Assembly: GCA_014338405.1 (NCBI GenBank)
Contig: JTDE01000896.1
Coordinates: 1 to 64,000, forward strand
Reading direction: 5' to 3'
DNA: 64,000 bases
DNA from: Paragonimus skrjabini miyazakii
Lineage: Eukaryota; Platyhelminthes; Trematoda; Plagiorchiida; Troglotrematidae
Shown: piece after piece, positions 61,234-64,000 of the stretch
Numbering within the stretch: the first letter of the stretch is position 1
Layout: each line of letters begins with the position of its first letter
Notes under the pieces: generated by a model
Told to the model about the DNA's origin: nothing
Database searches by the model: none
The model's input: only the letters and a program-made list of their open reading frames with translations
Translations under genes and position numbers: made by a program

Positions 61234-61397
61234 TTACTCCGACTCTATAGTCATTTCCTTCATCTTTGTTACCATTTTTATGTGAACATCTAAAATAAAT
61301 GTCAACTCGGCACTTGCAAGTATACCACGTACAGTGTCATCAGAAAGCTGCCATTCACTAACATTTGGGGCTACCATAGAAAAAGTGCTAAACTTGG
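61234..61397 (-). CDS. Possible terminal exon on the minus strand, function unknown
   Basis: On the minus strand a polypyrimidine-rich acceptor (GCTATTTGTTTGGTAG) precedes an exon that enters with two bases completing a codon and runs to a TAA at 61234-61236. It encodes 53 residues, including MVAPNVSEWQLSDDTVRGIL, then ASAELTFILDVHIKMVTKM and a final MTIESE. An AATAAA hexamer overlaps the stop codon (plus positions 61230-61235). The sequence is protein-like but I recognise no family, and no upstream exon was identified. Confidence 0.33.
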
Positions 61398-61645
61398 CTA
61401 CCAAACAAATAGCAGTCGGAAAATACAAATATTTATAATGACTTGGTTTATTCAAAATCCGAATTTTTAATTTAACTAGACTGTGTTGTATACTCAGCCA
61501 TCGGCGCTCTTCATTTTAGCCATTGCTACTACGGATCTCTTTAAAAAATATTTGAACTCACTTAAATGACTACCTAATTCTGAAAGAGTTATAAGTGTGT
61601 ACATCTTAATTAGTCACTGAAAAGTAACAAATACTTATTGTTTAG

Positions 61646-61741
61646 TTTCAATTCCGTGCTCGGCTTGAATTCAGAGTCAGTCGCATTCACATACTACGAG
61701 AGACATTTCAATCTAATCCATTTATTAGTGAGAAAGGCAAG
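61646..61741 (+). CDS. Weak candidate exon, phase 0 to 0
   Basis: An acceptor TTATTGTTTAG and a donor AAG/GTATAT bound 32 open codons (FQFRARLEFRVSRIHILRET, then FQSNPFISEKGK). It could follow exon D in phase, and FxFRxxLE faintly recalls the PFRVQIDTF strand of TFCP2, but the match is too weak to rely on. A different frame also gives an ORF across the same bases. Confidence 0.18.
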
Positions 61742-62153
61742 GTATATAGTTGTATACATTTGTTATTTCTGTCATCAGCAATTGGGATGGTGTGAATTAT
61801 TTCTTGAAACATCTCAATAAAAGTGAATCAAACATCACGCTGATCGTCAAAATAAAACAAGACAGGGACTAACTGCAATTTTTGGAATGACTGACGCGTA
61901 GTATAAGGCAGCACCGAGCAATCGGCATGTGATCTAAGACGACGGATGTGCAGAACTGCATCAGCCAAAACTCTGCACATTCTAGGTAAATCTAAGTGAA
62001 TACAATAAACTTACTATTCCAACAGTTGTTATGTTGTACACAGATACTTATGATATGATATGGCCTAGAATAAAGCGGTCGGTCGGTAGGGTTGTAAACT
62101 TTAGTATAAAATGTCCCTTCAAAGATAACTGAGAACCTAAATTTATTTCACAG

Positions 62154-62334
62154 GTGTGTAAAGGCCGAGAATATTTCTTGGGTTAGAATAATGCGGACAT
62201 CGTGTTTACATTCTGAAATGTTTACCACTGTTCAATTCTGGTATTCTGGGTTAAGTTCATCCAGCCTGACAGAACAACAACTGTATTTATCGACTGACAA
62301 CAGAAATTGGATTCTATCGGAGTTTGTCATACAG
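62154..62334 (+). CDS. Possible exon, function unknown, contested by an opposite-strand ORF
   Basis: An acceptor AATTTATTTCACAG and a donor CAG/GTAGTA bound 181 bp, open in one frame. It enters in phase 2, leaves in phase 0, and encodes CVKAENISWVRIMRTSC and later QLYLSTDNRNWILSEFVIQ. No family was recognised. On the minus strand an 85-codon ORF (62232-62489) that also looks protein-like covers part of the same bases, so at most one of the two is real. Confidence 0.22.
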
Positions 62335-62499
62335 GTAGTATGAGTAATGTTTAGACTATATAACGCAAGATAAGATCCACAAACATAAGGTTGATCGCAG
62401 AATGCATTGAAGCCACAGAGACTAATTGGGTTGTAAGTGGGCAGACGTTTTCCGGTTTTCGGTTCATAGCCAACATAGGGCTGGGGCATAAACGACGAT

Positions 62500-64000
62500 T
62501 CATATCACTCATCAGAATTGTTACTTCTCTGTGTCTTTTGGAAATAACTCTGGAATTGGAGCATCTCAACAAATATAATGCTTTCAAATCTTTCGTTACT
62601 TCCACAAGCTACCAATTTGCCGAATTTGGATACTTGAGCGTGTCCCGAACTTCGGCTTTTTAATCCTTGAGCAGTAAACACATCTTCACGCTAAGAACTC
62701 ATTTGTTTGATCTGAAGAAACTTACAATTCAGGCGGGAAACACTGTAGATGGATATACCTACTGAATATCCGAGAGAGTTTTGAACAGTGAATGTTTAGT
62801 CTGCCATTAACATGTTTCAAATGAACAAATTGTTATTGATTTTTCATCGGTATTAAAAAACTGATGTCTCACAAAGTAGCAGTTGAACCACGCTTAAAAC
62901 AGTTAACTTGAGCGTTCAATTAGACAAATTAGACGAATACGTTTTTCCGGTTGAAGTACAGTTGAAAGGACCTGATGAAAACGAACCATCAAGTGGGGTT
63001 CATATAACAAATAAGCCATATTTTTGATCAAGTTTCGCTTTGATAATCAAACCAAAATATAATATTCATCATATTATGGAATTTCAGTCGCGAAGTTTAC
63101 TTCTTCAGTAGCCTAAAAGCAAGGCAGGTTACTGAACCACCACAAGAAACAGTATTCATCATCGACGTTACAAACAAAACATGTAATGTCAAATCTAGAA
63201 ATCACACTTGTGATCAAATCTTTCACTTAGTATTTACTAAAGTTACGGTATACTGATCAAAACATTAGGGCATTCCGTTGTAGGACTTTTAATAAACAAA
63301 ACTCAACCAGTAGATTAAAGCAAATATACCTTTACAAAGAGAGCAGAAGACGTTAATTTTAAAAATCTGAGATGGAAAGTTTACAGTTATGTAATTGACC
63401 ATGTTTTATACATACAACCGTTTATGTGGACAAAACGGACGGTGTGTAAACGCAGGTACACATGAGGATTCGAATAGGTGATCATTGTGGAAAAACAATG
63501 TGAACTGAATAAACACGAAATTTTGTGGTTTATAGGAATCTAGGAGCGTTTTGTCGGTCTAACTGTCGATAACTAAAAGGTTTTCAGAAAAAATGAAATG
63601 AAACTCGCCGGATAAGGAGAGACTTTGTCATAAAGCATGCTAGCATGCAATGAAATTTCTTGTGCACAAAGGAACAGCAATAAAATACTTTCATTGCAGA
63701 ATATCAGTTGGCAAGCAAAAACAGTCTTCCAACATCCTAAAAATTTCATTTTCTTGATGACTACCAGCTTAGTGTTTGGAAAATGAAATGTTTAGTAATA
63801 CATAATACTTCGTATTCAGAGAGCTATTGAAAAAAGGGTAACTAGTAAACTTACACCTATTATCAGTTAGCTCCTATTGAGGGTTTAAGCACAAAATGTT
63901 GAGCATGCCGTATTTCTCGCGAACAATAAAACTTTCAGTTTTAAAATTGTCATGATACGCAGGATATCCTGAGATAGAACATAAGGTGTAATACATATTA
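62500..64000. other. No recognisable gene to the window end
   Basis: Only the ends of overlapping short ORFs (to 62663) and AT-rich sequence. No repeat of the families above was recognised. Confidence 0.4.

Noticed and set aside
1..64000. CRISPR arrays, bacterial operons, prophage or rRNA
   Set aside because: No regularly spaced direct repeats, gene clusters with ribosome binding sites or rRNA-like sequence were seen; the window is eukaryotic.

Overview
The window is AT-rich eukaryotic nuclear DNA from a draft assembly. It has two runs of exactly 100 N, no bacterial-style gene packing, candidate spliced exons and much retroelement debris. The element types point to a flatworm, most likely a fluke. 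They are a tRNA-derived repeat carrying a minimal type I hammerhead ribozyme (the known parallel is the schistosome Sm-alpha family), a Penelope-like element with a GIY-YIG nuclease and its own hammerhead, and a broken APE-type LINE. The phylum is an inference from these elements, not from a marker gene.

Layout. 1-2412: 3' part of a dead LINE, cut by the window edge. 4490-6165: two neighbouring foldback composites of the hammerhead SINE-like family, each with a target-site duplication. 17805-18361: a third foldback composite. 27956-28320 and 31635-31909: single copies of a second subfamily, the latter with a 12-bp duplication. 34259-34772: a strong candidate coding exon, phase-compatible with an exon at 52610-52819. 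Further exons at 54715-54826 and 55739-55839 join each other in phase. Together they outline a plus-strand gene that may encode a divergent CP2/grainyhead-type DNA-binding domain; that identification is tentative. Its first intron, about 17.8 kb, holds a second tRNA-SINE family, a 1.6-kb element with 236-bp inverted repeats, a decayed Penelope-like element and an assembly gap. 57262-57302: a relic of the same Penelope 3' end. 57540-57951: a compact foldback copy of the hammerhead SINE with a 13-bp duplication. Elsewhere there are mostly short chance ORFs and a few exon-like open frames.

The main point of interest is the ribozyme-bearing SINE-like family. One copy (4612-4656, minus strand) keeps every conserved hammerhead core base and perfectly paired stems I and II. 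It lies just downstream, in the sense direction, of a tRNA-like Pol III promoter. Copies show head-to-tail junctions with a unit of about 430 bp, and several were inserted as inverted composites flanked by target-site duplications. This fits a multimeric RNA, cut into monomers by the ribozyme and copied by LINE-type reverse transcription. The Penelope-like element independently carries a minimal hammerhead with a palindromic stem III.
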